From Sphingomicrobium sp. (GTDB lineage Bacteria > Pseudomonadota > Alphaproteobacteria > Sphingomonadales > Sphingomonadaceae), in assembly GCA_025450755.1 (NCBI GenBank), contig JANWLR010000042.1:62001-126000 (forward strand): a DNA stretch of 64,000 bases, written 5' to 3'. The notes beneath the pieces were generated by a model. It searched no databases. It saw only the letters and a list, made by a program, of their open reading frames with translations, and had not been told where the DNA came from. Positions 20,422 through 29,838 of this stretch are shown piece after piece (within the stretch, counting starts at the first letter, position 1; each line of letters begins with the position of its first letter). Made by a program: the position numbers and the translations under genes.

Positions 20422-21264
20422 ATGTTTACTGCAGCTCTCGTTCTGGCGGCGGCGCAAAGCCTCTCTGCAAACAATTACAGCATCGACGAGCCGATGCCCT
20501 CCCATACCCCCGTCTTATTGTGGTCGGACGAGTTCAACGGGCCGGGACTCGACTTGACCAAATGGAGCTTCGACACCTCCCGCAACAAGCTCGGCTGGTT
20601 CAACAAGGAGTTGCAATATTATTCCGCTGACCGGCCGGAAAACCTCAGGCTGGAGAATGGTCATCTAATCATCGAGCTCCGCAAGGATCCCAAGCGCATC
20701 AGCAAGTTCGCCGACTGGGGAAAGCAGAAATATAGTTCGGCGAAGATCGTCACGAAGGACAAGGCCGCGTTCAAATATGGATTCGTCGAGGTTTCGGCGA
20801 AACTGCCTTGCTCTCGGGGAACATGGCCGGCGATCTGGATGCTCCCACAGGGCAATAGCGCGTGGCCCGATGGCGGCGAGATCGACATGTTGGAGCAAGT
20901 AGGCTCTCAGCCCAACGTGGCCCATGCGACGCTGCACACGGCTTTGTTTAACCACACCCGGGGCACCGGGCGGGGCGCCGAAACGCCGGTTCCGACGGCC
21001 TGCAGCGCTTTTCATCGCTATCAGCTCGCCTGGACCAACAACATGATCACGACGGGCGTCGACGACCGAGCCTACATGCGCGTCAGGAACGACCAGCCCG
21101 GCGGGCTCGCCGCTTGGCCGTTCGACGCGCCATTCTATCTGATCCTGAACCTCGCGATGGGCGGCGATTGGGCGGGCGCGAAGGGGGTAGACGATGCCGC
21201 GCTGCCGCAGCGGATGGAAGTCGACTACGTCCGGGTGTGGGAAATGCTTCCGGAGCAGAAGTAA
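20422..21264 (+). CDS. Secreted glycoside hydrolase family 16 protein (beta-glucanase-like)
   Basis: A 280-residue protein. The first 16 residues (MFTAALVLAAAQSLSA) look like a short signal peptide, so export is likely. The GH16 fold is indicated by LLWSDEFNGPGLDLTKWSFD, GFVEVSAKLP, TWPAIWMLP and the retaining-mechanism motif GGEIDMLEQVG. In the motif, Glu153 is the nucleophile, Asp155 assists and Glu158 is the acid/base. The C-terminal strand MEVDYVRVWE is typical. Members cleave beta-1,3 or mixed-linkage glucans such as laminarin; the exact substrate cannot be told. It starts 41 bases from divergent trmFO. Confidence 0.9.
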   Translation: MFTAALVLAAAQSLSANNYSIDEPMPSHTPVLLWSDEFNGPGLDLTKWSFDTSRNKLGWFNKELQYYSADRPENLRLENGHLIIELRKDPKRISKFADWGKQKYSSAKIVTKDKAAFKYGFVEVSAKLPCSRGTWPAIWMLPQGNSAWPDGGEIDMLEQVGSQPNVAHATLHTALFNHTRGTGRGAETPVPTACSAFHRYQLAWTNNMITTGVDDRAYMRVRNDQPGGLAAWPFDAPFYLILNLAMGGDWAGAKGVDDAALPQRMEVDYVRVWEMLPEQK

Positions 21265-21299
21265 GCGCTTCGCCGAGGAACTCAAAATACGGCCTCGCT

Positions 21300-21635
21300 A
21301 AACCGCTGCCACCTGCATCGACACTGATGCCAAAGCGTCCGCTTTGCGATGATCAAGGGTGTCGACCTGGCTTTGCGGATGGCAGACGATCACACCCGTT
21401 TAGTGCCGGCGCACGGCTTTTGCGACGACTGCCGAGCTTCGGACGTACGGGCAGATGATCAAAGAAGTCATCGGGCAAAGTAAGAGCGGGCATTCGGCAC
21501 GGTCAGACGCTCGCGCAACTGGTCGCCTCGCATCCGGCTGCGGCCTACCGCACCGGCATCGACGGCGAGGAAGACAGGTTCGTCGAAGCAGTCTACGACA
21601 ACTACGTTCATGAAGATCTTCACCATCGGTTATGA
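21300..21635 (+). pseudogene. Remnant of a metallo-beta-lactamase-fold hydrolase (C-terminal part, frameshifted)
   Basis: No single frame is open, but four consecutive pieces read like the C-terminal third of an MBL-fold hydrolase. These are CIDTDAKAS (frame of 21317), then MIKGVDLALRMADDHTRLVP continuing AHG (frame of 21379), then ATTAELRTYGQMIKEVIGQ, then GQTLAQLVASHPAAAYRTG to a stop at 21633. In intact relatives this region reads like a GVDxALxxAD, TRIxPGHG, LxxYRDML series. At least three frameshifts are needed, and the N-terminal zinc-binding part is absent. Its stop lies inside DUF488. Sequencing error is a less likely explanation because both neighbours are intact. Confidence 0.6.
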
Positions 21636-22041
21636 AGGCACGACCGTGCCGCAGTTCATCACCGCACTGATCAGCGCTGGAGTTAAACGCGTCATCGACG
21701 TTCGCGCGCTGCCGCTGTCACGGCGTCCTGGATTCTCCAAATCGGCGCTCCGGGCTGCACTCGAGGAAATGGGCATCGAGTATTTTCATCTGAAAGCACT
21801 CGGCACGCCCGCGGACGGCCGGGCGGCTGCACGCGTCGGACGCCACGTCGAAATGGCCCGCATCTACGCCGGGCAGCTCGAGTTACCAGAAGCGATCGCC
21901 CAATCTGCGCAAATGCTTGAACTAGCCAGAGAGAAGCCGAGTGCACTTATGTGCCTGGAGCGGGAGCCAGCCCATTGCCACCGGACGTTGCTGCTTCACT
22001 CCGTCGCGGCAGGCGCCGAGCTGATCGACCTATTCGCCTGA
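21610..22041 (+). CDS. DUF488 family protein
   Basis: A 143-residue protein starting MKIFTIGYEGTTVPQFITAL. The family features are the opening IGYEG, the RVIDVRALPLSRRPGFSK loop and the Cys/His-containing segment LMCLEREPAHCHRTLL. DUF488 proteins are common, compact and of unknown biochemical role. The start overlaps the decayed MBL-fold remnant by 26 bases, which suggests the two were once a coupled pair. A GC-rich hairpin follows the stop. Confidence 0.9.
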   Translation: MKIFTIGYEGTTVPQFITALISAGVKRVIDVRALPLSRRPGFSKSALRAALEEMGIEYFHLKALGTPADGRAAARVGRHVEMARIYAGQLELPEAIAQSAQMLELAREKPSALMCLEREPAHCHRTLLLHSVAAGAELIDLFA

Positions 22042-22052
22042 AGAAGGTGGGT

Positions 22053-22075
22053 GAGCCCGGCCGGGGGCCGGGCTC
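22053..22075. terminator. Strong hairpin between convergent genes, terminator candidate
   Basis: GAGCCCGGCC (22053-22062) and GGCCGGGCTC (22066-22075) form a perfect 10-bp stem with a three-base loop. It lies in the 37-base gap between the ends of DUF488 and the convergent small gene. No T run follows on either strand, so intrinsic termination is not certain. Confidence 0.45.
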
Positions 22076-22078
22076 GGG

Positions 22079-22330
22079 TCAGGCTGCTTCGCGGGCTTGG
22101 AAGGTGACCATCATATCTCCGACGGTGCCCTCTACCTTACCCGTCTTGTCGATGGCAATTTCATAGGGCGCGCCCGTGACTGGGTGGAAACCCCGAAAGT
22201 GCGTCGTGCCGCGGCTATCGACGATCGTCGAATAGCGGCCAACGATTTTCGAATAGTCTCCGGTAACGGTACCGTCCTGCTTGATTGGCGCCATGCCCAG
22301 TGCAACGGCGACGACAGTGCTCATCAACAT
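22079..22330 (-). CDS. Small hypothetical protein
   Basis: An 83-residue protein starting MLMSTVVAVALGMAP. The first 14 residues are hydrophobic and may be a weak signal peptide or anchor. The rest (DYSKIVGRYSTIVDSRGTTH, then GFHPVTGAPYEIAIDKTGKV) is beta-rich, with evenly spaced Tyr and Gly. No named domain was recognised, though the sequence has the look of a conserved sphingomonad protein. It stands alone; the 167 bases upstream hold no clear promoter. Confidence 0.65.
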   Translation of the reverse strand: MLMSTVVAVALGMAPIKQDGTVTGDYSKIVGRYSTIVDSRGTTHFRGFHPVTGAPYEIAIDKTGKVEGTVGDMMVTFQAREAA

Positions 22331-22497
22331 TCATCTTCTCCCTTTTATGCGCAGCGGGGGTGCCGCATGGGAGATTCTTTCAAGATGCGTGCCAAACGAT
22401 AAAATAGTGAAATATCAGCGGTATGATCGTGCAGCCAGGAACCTGAATTGGTGATTGGTGCTATAGCTCAGTAATACACGCCAACCAACTCGGCGCG

Positions 22498-22968
22498 CTA
22501 CACTGCGGGAAGCTCCTGCGCTCCCGTGCATGATTCCAGCAGCGCCTCGATTTCGGGCACCGGCCGCCCGCTCATTTCCTTGTTCGAAGTGCAGACGATG
22601 CGCCTCTCGACTTCCTTGTGCAGGCATTTCTTAAGGACACCGAGCGCCTTCGGCGGCGCAACGACCGCAAGTGCATCGAAATCGTTGCGCATGACACGCG
22701 CCCTCAGCTCATCGGCGGCATCCTTGATCCAGCGGTCTTCTTCCTGCTGTTGGAAGTCGGGCTCCTCGTAGGTCGATCGCCCGTAGCCAAAGCTTTGCTT
22801 TACCGTCCCCGGTGCGTCGGTCTTTATCTCCCGATCCTTGCGCTGATAGGGCCGCGCGTCGTGCGCCTCAGTCCTGAGGTCGATCTGGTTCTCATCCCCA
22901 TGATTCCGAAAGAACAACATCTTTCGGCCGTCGGCTACGAGCACGAGCGCCTTGTGGGGAAGCGGCAT
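22498..22968 (-). CDS. Host attachment family protein (BaeRF12-like)
   Basis: A 156-residue soluble protein. The start is put at the second ATG (22968), eight bases after a GGAGG site; the first ATG is only two bases from it. The pattern LVLVADGRKMLFFRN at the N-terminus, ADELRARVMRNDFDALAVVA in the middle and HKEVERRI near the end is that of proteins annotated as required for attachment to host cells. They are related to the archaeal release-factor-like BaeRF families. The name comes from an Agrobacterium phenotype; the biochemical role is unknown. It follows gyrA on the same strand. Confidence 0.85.
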   Translation of the reverse strand: MPLPHKALVLVADGRKMLFFRNHGDENQIDLRTEAHDARPYQRKDREIKTDAPGTVKQSFGYGRSTYEEPDFQQQEEDRWIKDAADELRARVMRNDFDALAVVAPPKALGVLKKCLHKEVERRIVCTSNKEMSGRPVPEIEALLESCTGAQELPAV

Positions 22969-23060
22969 GGACATATCCTCCTGTTGGATCGCAAGGAGAA
23001 CGCGTTCGCATCCTAGCAGTTTCTGCGGCCCGTCGCAGCCCTCGAGCGGCTCAAGCCATC

Positions 23061-25895
23061 CTATTTGCCAGGCTCGGGATCGGCCGGCTTGTCGAGTTCG
23101 CTCTCACCGACAGTCGCACCTTCCTCGGGCGCCAGCTCGTCGCCGCCTTCGATTTCAATCTCCTCTTCCTCGGCTTCTTCGATCTTGGCGACGCTGACGA
23201 CGTGCTCGTTTTCCGCGACACGGAAGATCGTGACGCCCATCGTGTTGCGCCCGGCTATGCGGATATCACAGACCGTCGTGCGGATCATCTTGCCCTGGTC
23301 GGTGACCAGCATCAGCTGCTCGCCCTGACGCGCCGGGAAGCTTGCCACCACGCTACCGTTGCGAGCGCTGGTGTCGATGTTCGTGATTCCCTGGCCGCCA
23401 CGATTGGTTCGGCGATATTCATAAGCGGAAGAGCGCTTGCCGTAGCCATTCTCGGTGATTGTGAGGATGAACTGCTCCCTTTCCGCGAGCTCTGCCAGAC
23501 GCTGCGGCGAAAGCGGGCACTCGCCTTCTTTTTCGCCTTTCCACGGTGCAAAGCGGAGATAGGCCTCGCGCTCCTCCTGCGACGTGCCCACGCGGTGCAG
23601 GATTGACATCGAGATCACCTGATCGTCGCCAAGCAGCCGCACCCCGCGTACGCCGGTGGAGGTACGCGAGCGGAACTCGCGGACGTCGGTCGCCTTGAAG
23701 CGGATTGCCTTGCCGTTGCGCGTAGCAAGAAGGACGTCATCGCCTTCGGTCAGCAGCTCAACCCCGATCAGCCGATCGGTCGGATCGGCCTGCTCATCGC
23801 TATCGTCATCGCCCTCGATTTCTTCGGCCGCGCCGGTGCCGAAGCGCATCGCTATCTTGCCGGCGCTCGGAATATTGGTGAAGGCGGCCATGCTGTTGCG
23901 CCGCACCGTTCCATGCGCGGTCGCGAACATGATGTGGAGGCGGCCCCACTCCGTCTCATCCTCGGGAAGCGGCAGAACCGTCGAGATCGCCTCGCCATCT
24001 GCCAGCGGCAAAAGGTTCACCATCGGGCGGCCCTTGGTATTCGGCCCTCCTTCGGGGAGCCTCCATACCTTCATCCGGTAAACGCGCCCGAGGTTGGAGA
24101 AGAACAGCACCGGGTTGTGGGTAGAGGTGACGAAGAGGGTGGTGACCGCATCTTCTTCCTTGGTTGCCATGCCCGATCGGCCCTTGCCGCCGCGCTTCTG
24201 TTCGCGGAAGACGGCAAGCGGCGTCCGCTTGATGTATCCTTCCATGGTCACGGTGACGACCATGTCCTCGCGCTCGATCAGGTCCTCGTCCTCGATGCCG
24301 TCGGCAGCGGGTGCGAGCTCGGACACGCGAGGGGTCGCGAATTCGGCTTCGACCTCGCCGAACTCCTCGCGCATGACCTCATAGAGGCGAGCGCGATTGG
24401 CGAGAATCTCGAGCAGCTCTCCAATGTTATTTGCAAGACCTTGGAGCTCGTTGCCGATCTCGTCGCGGCCGAGCGCCGTAAGCCTATGGAGGCGCAGCTC
24501 GAGGATCGCCTTCACTTGCGCGTCGGACAGGCGATAGCTCTTGTCCTGCTTTAAGGGTTCGACCGCCTCGACTAGCGCGATGTATGGACGGATCTCCTCC
24601 ATCGGCCATTCACGCTCGAGCAGCTTTTCGCGCGCGACGGCGGGTGACGCTGATCCGCGGATCAGCTTCACCACCTCGTCGAGGTTGGTCACTGCGACGA
24701 CGAGGCCGAGCAGGATGTGGGCGCGCTCGCGCGCCTTGAACAACTCGAACTTCGAACGCCTCGTGATCACTTCCTCGCGGAAGTGGACGAAGGTTTCGAT
24801 GATGTCTCGCAAAGTCAGCGTTTCCGGTCGTCCGCCACGGATCGCGAGCATGTTGGCTGGGAAGCTCGTCTGTGCCGGCGTGTGCCGCCACAACTGGTTC
24901 AGTACTACGTCCGGAGTCGCATCGCGCTTCAGGTCGATGACGATCCGAACGCCCCGGCGATTGGATTCATCGCGGATGTCTGAAACGCCTTCAATGCGCT
25001 TGTCCTTGGCCGCTTCGGCGATCTTCTCAACCAGGCCGGACTTGCCGACCTGGTAGGGGATTTCGGTAAGCACGATCGAGCGCCTCTCGCCGCGACCCTC
25101 CTCGACGTGGGCGCGGGACCGCATCAGGATCGAGCCTCGGCCTGTCGTATAGGCGCTGCGGATGCCGCTCTGGCCAAGGATCAGCGCGCCGGTCGGGAAA
25201 TCCGGAGCCTTCACATGCTCCATCAGCCCTTCGGACGTGATCGCTGGATCGTCGATATAGGCGCGGCAAGCGGCCAGAACTTCGCCAAGATTGTGCGGCG
25301 GGATGTTGGTCGCCATCCCGACCGCAATTCCACCTGCGCCGTTGACGAGCAGATTCGGGAAGCGGGCGGGGAGAACCTGCGGCTCCCGCTCGGACGCGTC
25401 GTAATTGGGCTGGAAGTCGACCGTATCCTTGTCGATGTCGCCCAAAAGAAAATTGGCGACCTTGGCCAAGCGCGCCTCGGTGTATCGCATGGCGGCGGGC
25501 GGATCGGGGTCCATCGAGCCGAAATTGCCCTGACCGTCGATGAGCGGAACGCGCATCGACCAGGGCTGCGTCATGCGCGCGAGCGCATCGTAGATCGCGG
25601 CGTCGCCATGCGGGTGATACTTACCCATGACGTCGCCGACGATGCGGCTCGACTTGCGGTACGGCCTCCCGGCGACATAGCCGGCTTCCTGGCAGGCAAA
25701 AAGTATTCGACGATGGACCGGCTTCAGGCCGTCGCGCACGTCGGGCAGCGCGCGGCTAACGATGACGCTCATCGCGTAATCGAGATAGGAGGTCTTCATC
25801 TCCTCGACGATAGAGATGGGCGCAATGTCACTGTCGCCGCCGGATGGCGGAATGTTGTTGTCGCTAAGGTCGTCGACCGGCGGTTCGGTAGCCAA
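23061..25895 (-). CDS. gyrA: DNA gyrase subunit A
   Basis: GyrA is the cutting and rejoining subunit of gyrase, which puts negative supercoils into DNA. The 944 residues include the winged-helix domain with the catalytic Tyr138 in [13 protein letters not shown] coiled-coil dimer gate follows. The C-terminal beta-pinwheel has repeated motifs and a GyrA-box of the form QRGGKG (here KRGGKGRSG near residue 565). The extra length over E. coli is an acidic insert ([14 protein letters not shown]) and a Glu-rich tail. The quinolone-resistance region reads [16 protein letters not shown], with Ala at the position of E. coli Ser83. Confidence 0.98.
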   Translation of the reverse strand: MATEPPVDDLSDNNIPPSGGDSDIAPISIVEEMKTSYLDYAMSVIVSRALPDVRDGLKPVHRRILFACQEAGYVAGRPYRKSSRIVGDVMGKYHPHGDAAIYDALARMTQPWSMRVPLIDGQGNFGSMDPDPPAAMRYTEARLAKVANFLLGDIDKDTVDFQPNYDASEREPQVLPARFPNLLVNGAGGIAVGMATNIPPHNLGEVLAACRAYIDDPAITSEGLMEHVKAPDFPTGALILGQSGIRSAYTTGRGSILMRSRAHVEEGRGERRSIVLTEIPYQVGKSGLVEKIAEAAKDKRIEGVSDIRDESNRRGVRIVIDLKRDATPDVVLNQLWRHTPAQTSFPANMLAIRGGRPETLTLRDIIETFVHFREEVITRRSKFELFKARERAHILLGLVVAVTNLDEVVKLIRGSASPAVAREKLLEREWPMEEIRPYIALVEAVEPLKQDKSYRLSDAQVKAILELRLHRLTALGRDEIGNELQGLANNIGELLEILANRARLYEVMREEFGEVEAEFATPRVSELAPAADGIEDEDLIEREDMVVTVTMEGYIKRTPLAVFREQKRGGKGRSGMATKEEDAVTTLFVTSTHNPVLFFSNLGRVYRMKVWRLPEGGPNTKGRPMVNLLPLADGEAISTVLPLPEDETEWGRLHIMFATAHGTVRRNSMAAFTNIPSAGKIAMRFGTGAAEEIEGDDDSDEQADPTDRLIGVELLTEGDDVLLATRNGKAIRFKATDVREFRSRTSTGVRGVRLLGDDQVISMSILHRVGTSQEEREAYLRFAPWKGEKEGECPLSPQRLAELAEREQFILTITENGYGKRSSAYEYRRTNRGGQGITNIDTSARNGSVVASFPARQGEQLMLVTDQGKMIRTTVCDIRIAGRNTMGVTIFRVAENEHVVSVAKIEEAEEEEIEIEGGDELAPEEGATVGESELDKPADPEPGK

Positions 25896-26171
25896 GAAAA
25901 ATCCTGTCGCTTAAAGGTGCACGCGAGGGTTGCGCGCCAAACGCCACCCCCTTTTCCTACCTAGTGCATTTGGCGCCGATTGCCACCCTGCGCGCACGCG
26001 CGCGCGAGGGAAATATTCGTACCGTCAGCGATTTCACCGCCGAATCAAGTGGTTCAAAGGAGGTTCAGAGCATATCGGCCAAATATCTTGGCCTTCCATC
26101 ATTCCGGGTCTAAGGCGCCGCCGTCATTTTTCGCGGCCGCGCCCTCGGCCGTAACAGGAGAAGCCGACCCC
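25896..26171. other. Divergent promoter region of gyrA and the TPR gene
   Basis: These 276 bases hold the upstream regions of gyrA (minus) and the TPR protein gene (plus). An inverted repeat GGCCAA-ATATC-TTGGCC lies at 26077-26093, about 80 bases before the TPR start, and may be an operator. A TTCAAAGGAGG run at 26054-26064 looks like a ribosome binding site, but no good reading frame follows it. No confident -35/-10 pair was assigned. Confidence 0.35.
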
Positions 26172-27431
26172 ATGAAGCTGATCACCAGTACCGCTCTTGC
26201 GCTTGTTGCCGCAGTCTCAGCAGCACCGGCCGCTGCGCAGTACAACAATCCCAGCCCGTCGCAACAGCAGCAGCCCACTGCCGGGCAGCAGGCAGCGCAG
26301 CCGGCGGCGCCTCAGATCAAACCGTCCAGCAAGGCGGCGAAAGCGATCATCGACCTTCAGACCGCGGTCAACAACAAGGATTTCGCGAACGTTCCGGCCA
26401 AGATCGCAGCGGCGCAGGTCGTCGCGACGACCAAGGAAGACCATTATCTCATCGCGCGGCTGCAACTGTCGGCGGCACTCGCGAATAAGGACACTGCCGG
26501 CATGACCGCGGCGCTCGATGCCATCGCGGCATCCGGTGTCGTCGACGCGGCGAAGACGGCCGAGCTTTATTCGGGGCTGGGCGGGACATTCCTCAACGCG
26601 CAGCAATTTCCGCAGGCCGCGGCTGCCTATCAGAAGGCAGTGGCGCTGAATCCGAACAACTCGGAAGCGCAACGGCTGCTCGGCATTTCCCTGTTCGAAG
26701 CAGGTCAGAAGGCGGCCGCCGTCGGTGCGTTGCAGAAGGCAATCGCGGCGAACACGGCAGCGGGCCAGAAACCGAGCGAGGATCTCTACAAGATTGCCGT
26801 CCAGGCAGCATTTGATTCCCGCTCTCCCGCGGCCAACGAATTGGCGCGGCAGTGGCTGGTCGCTTATCCGAGCGCCGACAGTTGGCGCAATTCGATCGCG
26901 GTCTATCGCGGCCTCAACCAGCCTGACGTCGAGAGCACGCTCGACCTGATGCGGCTGCTTCAGGCTGCGGGCGCCCTGAAGGAGCCCAGCGATTATGCGA
27001 TCTACATTTCCGACGCGGCGGAGCAGAGCAATTACAACGAGGCGCAGGCGGTTCTCGACGCGGGGATTGCCGCCAAGGTGATCGATCCTGCGGGTGCCGA
27101 TTTCCGCAGTCTCGTTTCTGGGATGAAGGCGCGGCCGAAGGCGACCGCTGCCGACCTCGCGGCGGCGACGAAGAGCGCCCAGACCGGCATGGCGCTTCTT
27201 CACATCGGAGACCGCTATTATGCGATGGGCGACTATGCGAAGGCGATCGAGCTCTACCGCTCGGCCCAGGCGAAGTCGGACGTCGACCCGAACGTCGCCA
27301 AGCTCCACATGGGAATGGCCCTTGCGCGCCAGGGCGACAAGGCAGGTGCAACGGCGGCTTTCAACGCCGTGACCGGCCCTCGGTCGGACGTTGCAAAATT
27401 CTGGCTGGCTTACGTCAATCAGCGGGCATAG
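26172..27431 (+). CDS. Exported TPR-repeat protein
   Basis: The 419 residues start MKLITSTALALVAAVSAAPA, a clear signal peptide probably cut after AAA, followed by a Gln/Pro-rich stretch. At least four tetratricopeptide-like repeats follow, for example AAAYQKAVALNPNNSEAQRL near residue 150 and DYAKAIELYRSAQAK near residue 355. TPRs mediate protein-protein contacts; the partner is unknown. A periplasmic location is inferred from the signal peptide. A good terminator follows, so it is a single-gene unit. Confidence 0.8.
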   Translation: MKLITSTALALVAAVSAAPAAAQYNNPSPSQQQQPTAGQQAAQPAAPQIKPSSKAAKAIIDLQTAVNNKDFANVPAKIAAAQVVATTKEDHYLIARLQLSAALANKDTAGMTAALDAIAASGVVDAAKTAELYSGLGGTFLNAQQFPQAAAAYQKAVALNPNNSEAQRLLGISLFEAGQKAAAVGALQKAIAANTAAGQKPSEDLYKIAVQAAFDSRSPAANELARQWLVAYPSADSWRNSIAVYRGLNQPDVESTLDLMRLLQAAGALKEPSDYAIYISDAAEQSNYNEAQAVLDAGIAAKVIDPAGADFRSLVSGMKARPKATAADLAAATKSAQTGMALLHIGDRYYAMGDYAKAIELYRSAQAKSDVDPNVAKLHMGMALARQGDKAGATAAFNAVTGPRSDVAKFWLAYVNQRA

Positions 27432-27462
27432 CGCCCTTTAGAATCTCTTCGAGACGAAAGCG

Positions 27463-27493
27463 GAGGCGTCGGCAAATGCCGGCGCCTCTTTTT
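27463..27493 (+). terminator. Rho-independent terminator after the TPR gene
   Basis: GAGGCGTCGGCA (27463-27474) pairs with TGCCGGCGCCTC (27477-27488), with one G-T pair, and is followed directly by TTTTT. It lies 32 bases after the TPR stop and would insulate the downstream histidine kinase gene. Confidence 0.8.
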
Positions 27494-27609
27494 CTATACG
27501 GCCAAGCGGACCTGTCCCGTTACGGGATGGTTAAGTCCTTACTCCTTAGCGCATTGTAAATGGAAGACTAGAGCAGCAGGAGGGTGCGTCCGAAGGAAAC
27601 AACAGGCAA

Positions 27610-29175
27610 GTGCGCTTCGACGATCGTCTGCTGACCGTTCTCAACCAACCGGCCGAAGACCGTCACGATGCGGCGGTGCGATGGCGCCAGCTGGTGGACT
27701 TGGTCGCGCGCGCGGGGCCGAACAGCGCGAGCCCGGTCGTTGCCGAAGCGCTCGAGGCGATCCGGAGCGAAGCCAGCGAGGTCGATGAATCGCTTCGGGC
27801 AGCAGCAGCCAGGGCGGTCGCCGCGCTTCCATTGCCGCTCGGCCTGCTCGAATATTTCGCGACTGACAAATTGTCGGTCTCCGCCCCGGTGCTTGCTGCA
27901 ACCACGCTCGATCAAAGGCAGTGGGCAGCGCTGCTTGCCGCAGCCGATCAGGAAACACGGGCCTTCATCGAAACTCTCCACCCCGATTTGAAGCCGCAAA
28001 CGGAGCAGCCGCTGGTCGTTCTGCAATCGGCTGCGCCCGAACCGGCGGTACCAGCGCCAGTGTTGCCCGAGGCACTCTCGAGCTCGCCGTCGCTCCATGA
28101 CGTCGTGGAACGCATCGAACGGCGCAGGCGATTGCGCTCTGGCGCGGGGGGGCAAGGTGCGAGCGGTCCGGCCACCGCCGCATCGGCCGCATTGTTCCGA
28201 TGGGAATGCGGGCCTGGGGGGGAAATTGCCTGGGTCGATGGCGCACCCCGAGGTGCAATAGTCGGGAGGACGATCGCACGGTCGCTGAATGGTGACGGCG
28301 ACCAGATTGACCAGGAGGTGGTTCGCGCATTCGCCATGCGGGCGCCTTTCCGCGATGCATTGTTCACGATCGCGGGAGAGACCCCCGTCGCGGGAGAATG
28401 GAAGATCAGCGGCGTTCCGGCGTTCGAGCCTTCCGATGGCCGATTTGCGGGCTATCGCGGGGTCGCGCTGCGCGAAGTGCCACCGCCCATCGCCGTGCCG
28501 AGTTCTGCCGAGAGCGTTCCCGACGTCCTTGCCGACCCGGATTCGCTTCGGGAACTTGTGCACGAGATCAAGACTCCCCTGAACGCGATTATCGGATTCG
28601 CCGAAATCATCGAAGGCCAGTTCCTTGGGCCGGCGGATCGTGGCTATCGCGAACGTGCGGCCGAGATCGTTCGTCAGGCGCGGCTTCTCCTTACCGCGAT
28701 CGACGATCTCGACTTTGCCGCCAAGCTTCATTCCGCAGCGGGGGAAGCAAAGCGCGAGCGGGTCGATCTCGGTGCGCTGATCGAACGCGCCGCAGCGGAG
28801 CTGCGCGACATCGCCGAGAGGCACGGCGCGTCTGCCGAGGTCTCGCGCCCTCGCGGCGAAATCGCCGCCGCAGTTCAACCGGAACTCGCCGATCGATTGC
28901 TCTTCCGTTTGTTCTGCGCGCTTGTTGACCGGAGTGAGCCTGGCGAGCGCCTTCAACTCTCGGTAGAGCAAGCCATGGACGGCGCACGCGTATCGATCAG
29001 CCGCCCCAATGCACTGCGCGGCCTGTCTGACTCGGCTTTATTCGATCCGACGATCGGTCGGACGGGTGTGGAAGGCGGCTTCACCTTGCGGCTCGCGCGA
29101 GGCCTGGCACGAATTGCCGGCGGCGAACTGACGAGCAGCCGCGATAGTTTTTCGCTCGTATTTCCTCGTCCGTAA
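27610..29175 (+). CDS. Histidine-kinase-like protein with a divergent ATPase domain
   Basis: The 521 residues start at a GTG; no other start is open in frame. The first 200 residues are Ala/Leu-rich without clear membrane segments. A PAS-like section follows, then the HisKA H-box LVHEIKTPLNAIIGFAEII with the phospho-accepting His318. The C-terminal ATPase-like region is odd: the N-box position reads LLFRLFCALVDRS without the usual Asn, and only a trace of the G-boxes (VEGGFTLRLARGLARIAGG) remains. No response regulator is adjacent. It may accept phosphate from a partner rather than from ATP. Confidence 0.75.
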   Translation: MRFDDRLLTVLNQPAEDRHDAAVRWRQLVDLVARAGPNSASPVVAEALEAIRSEASEVDESLRAAAARAVAALPLPLGLLEYFATDKLSVSAPVLAATTLDQRQWAALLAAADQETRAFIETLHPDLKPQTEQPLVVLQSAAPEPAVPAPVLPEALSSSPSLHDVVERIERRRRLRSGAGGQGASGPATAASAALFRWECGPGGEIAWVDGAPRGAIVGRTIARSLNGDGDQIDQEVVRAFAMRAPFRDALFTIAGETPVAGEWKISGVPAFEPSDGRFAGYRGVALREVPPPIAVPSSAESVPDVLADPDSLRELVHEIKTPLNAIIGFAEIIEGQFLGPADRGYRERAAEIVRQARLLLTAIDDLDFAAKLHSAAGEAKRERVDLGALIERAAAELRDIAERHGASAEVSRPRGEIAAAVQPELADRLLFRLFCALVDRSEPGERLQLSVEQAMDGARVSISRPNALRGLSDSALFDPTIGRTGVEGGFTLRLARGLARIAGGELTSSRDSFSLVFPRP

Positions 29176-29221
29176 GACTTGGCGCACACATGCGCACCGT
29201 CTATCTGCGGAGAGCCGGGGA

Positions 29222-29296
29222 GGGCCTGTAGCTCAACGGTAGAGCCGGCCGCTCATAACGGCTAGGTTGTAGGTTCGAATCCTGCCGGGCCCACCA
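29222..29296 (+). tRNA. tRNA with CAT anticodon, probably tRNA-Ile (lysidine type), possibly elongator tRNA-Met
   Basis: A full cloverleaf of 75 bases including encoded CCA. The acceptor GGGCCTG pairs with CGGGCCC (one G-T pair), the D stem is GCTC/GAGC, the anticodon stem is GGCCG/CGGCT with loop CTCATAA, and the T arm contains TTCGAAT. The CAT anticodon occurs in both tRNA-Met and the AUA-reading tRNA-Ile that TilS modifies. The GGGCC acceptor resembles the latter in alphaproteobacteria, but sequence alone does not settle it. Confidence 0.9.
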
Positions 29297-29366
29297 GCCT
29301 CACGCGCAGCCAGCCCTGGGACTGGCGAGCATGAGACTGTTCGCTATAGGGGGCCGAGCCGATCGT

Positions 29367-29444
<78 letters not shown>

Positions 29445-29530
29445 CGACGCCCCTTGGCAGTGCGGGACACCGCCAAGTCGTCGATCGCCATCGGTAGTCC
29501 AAGCCGCCTGGTTGCGAAGATTGTCCAGCG

Positions 29531-29812
29531 CTACTTCGACTTCTTCTCAGTCGTCGTTGTCGTGTTGGCGGTCGTGTTCGTGTGCACGTCGGAGCCGACC
29601 TTCACGTTTACGTCGGTATTCTGGATCTTCTCGCCGGTCTTCTTCACATCGTTGCCGATGTCGTTGGCGATGTTCTGAGCCGTATTGCCGACGTCGGCGG
29701 CGGTGTTTTCGGCAGTGTTCTGGTCATATTGGACAGTGACGGCATTGCCTTCCTTGCTGACGTTGCAAGCGCCGAGCATCAGCAATGCTGGAATGGCGAT
29801 TAGGATGCGCAT
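29531..29812 (-). CDS. Small lipoprotein with an Asn/Thr-rich mature region
   Basis: The 93 residues start MRILIAIPALLMLGACNVSK, a lipoprotein signal with the lipobox LGAC (Cys16). The mature part is rich in Asn, Thr, Asp and Val (NTAENTAADVGNTAQNIAND), like small entericidin- or osmotic-type lipoproteins. It ends in a Thr run and Lys. No family was recognised. It lies 26 bases downstream of the M28 peptidase gene and may be read from the same promoter. Confidence 0.65.
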   Translation of the reverse strand: MRILIAIPALLMLGACNVSKEGNAVTVQYDQNTAENTAADVGNTAQNIANDIGNDVKKTGEKIQNTDVNVKVGSDVHTNTTANTTTTTEKKSK

Positions 29813-29838
29813 GTCGGTCCTCCCATGTTTTGGGATGT

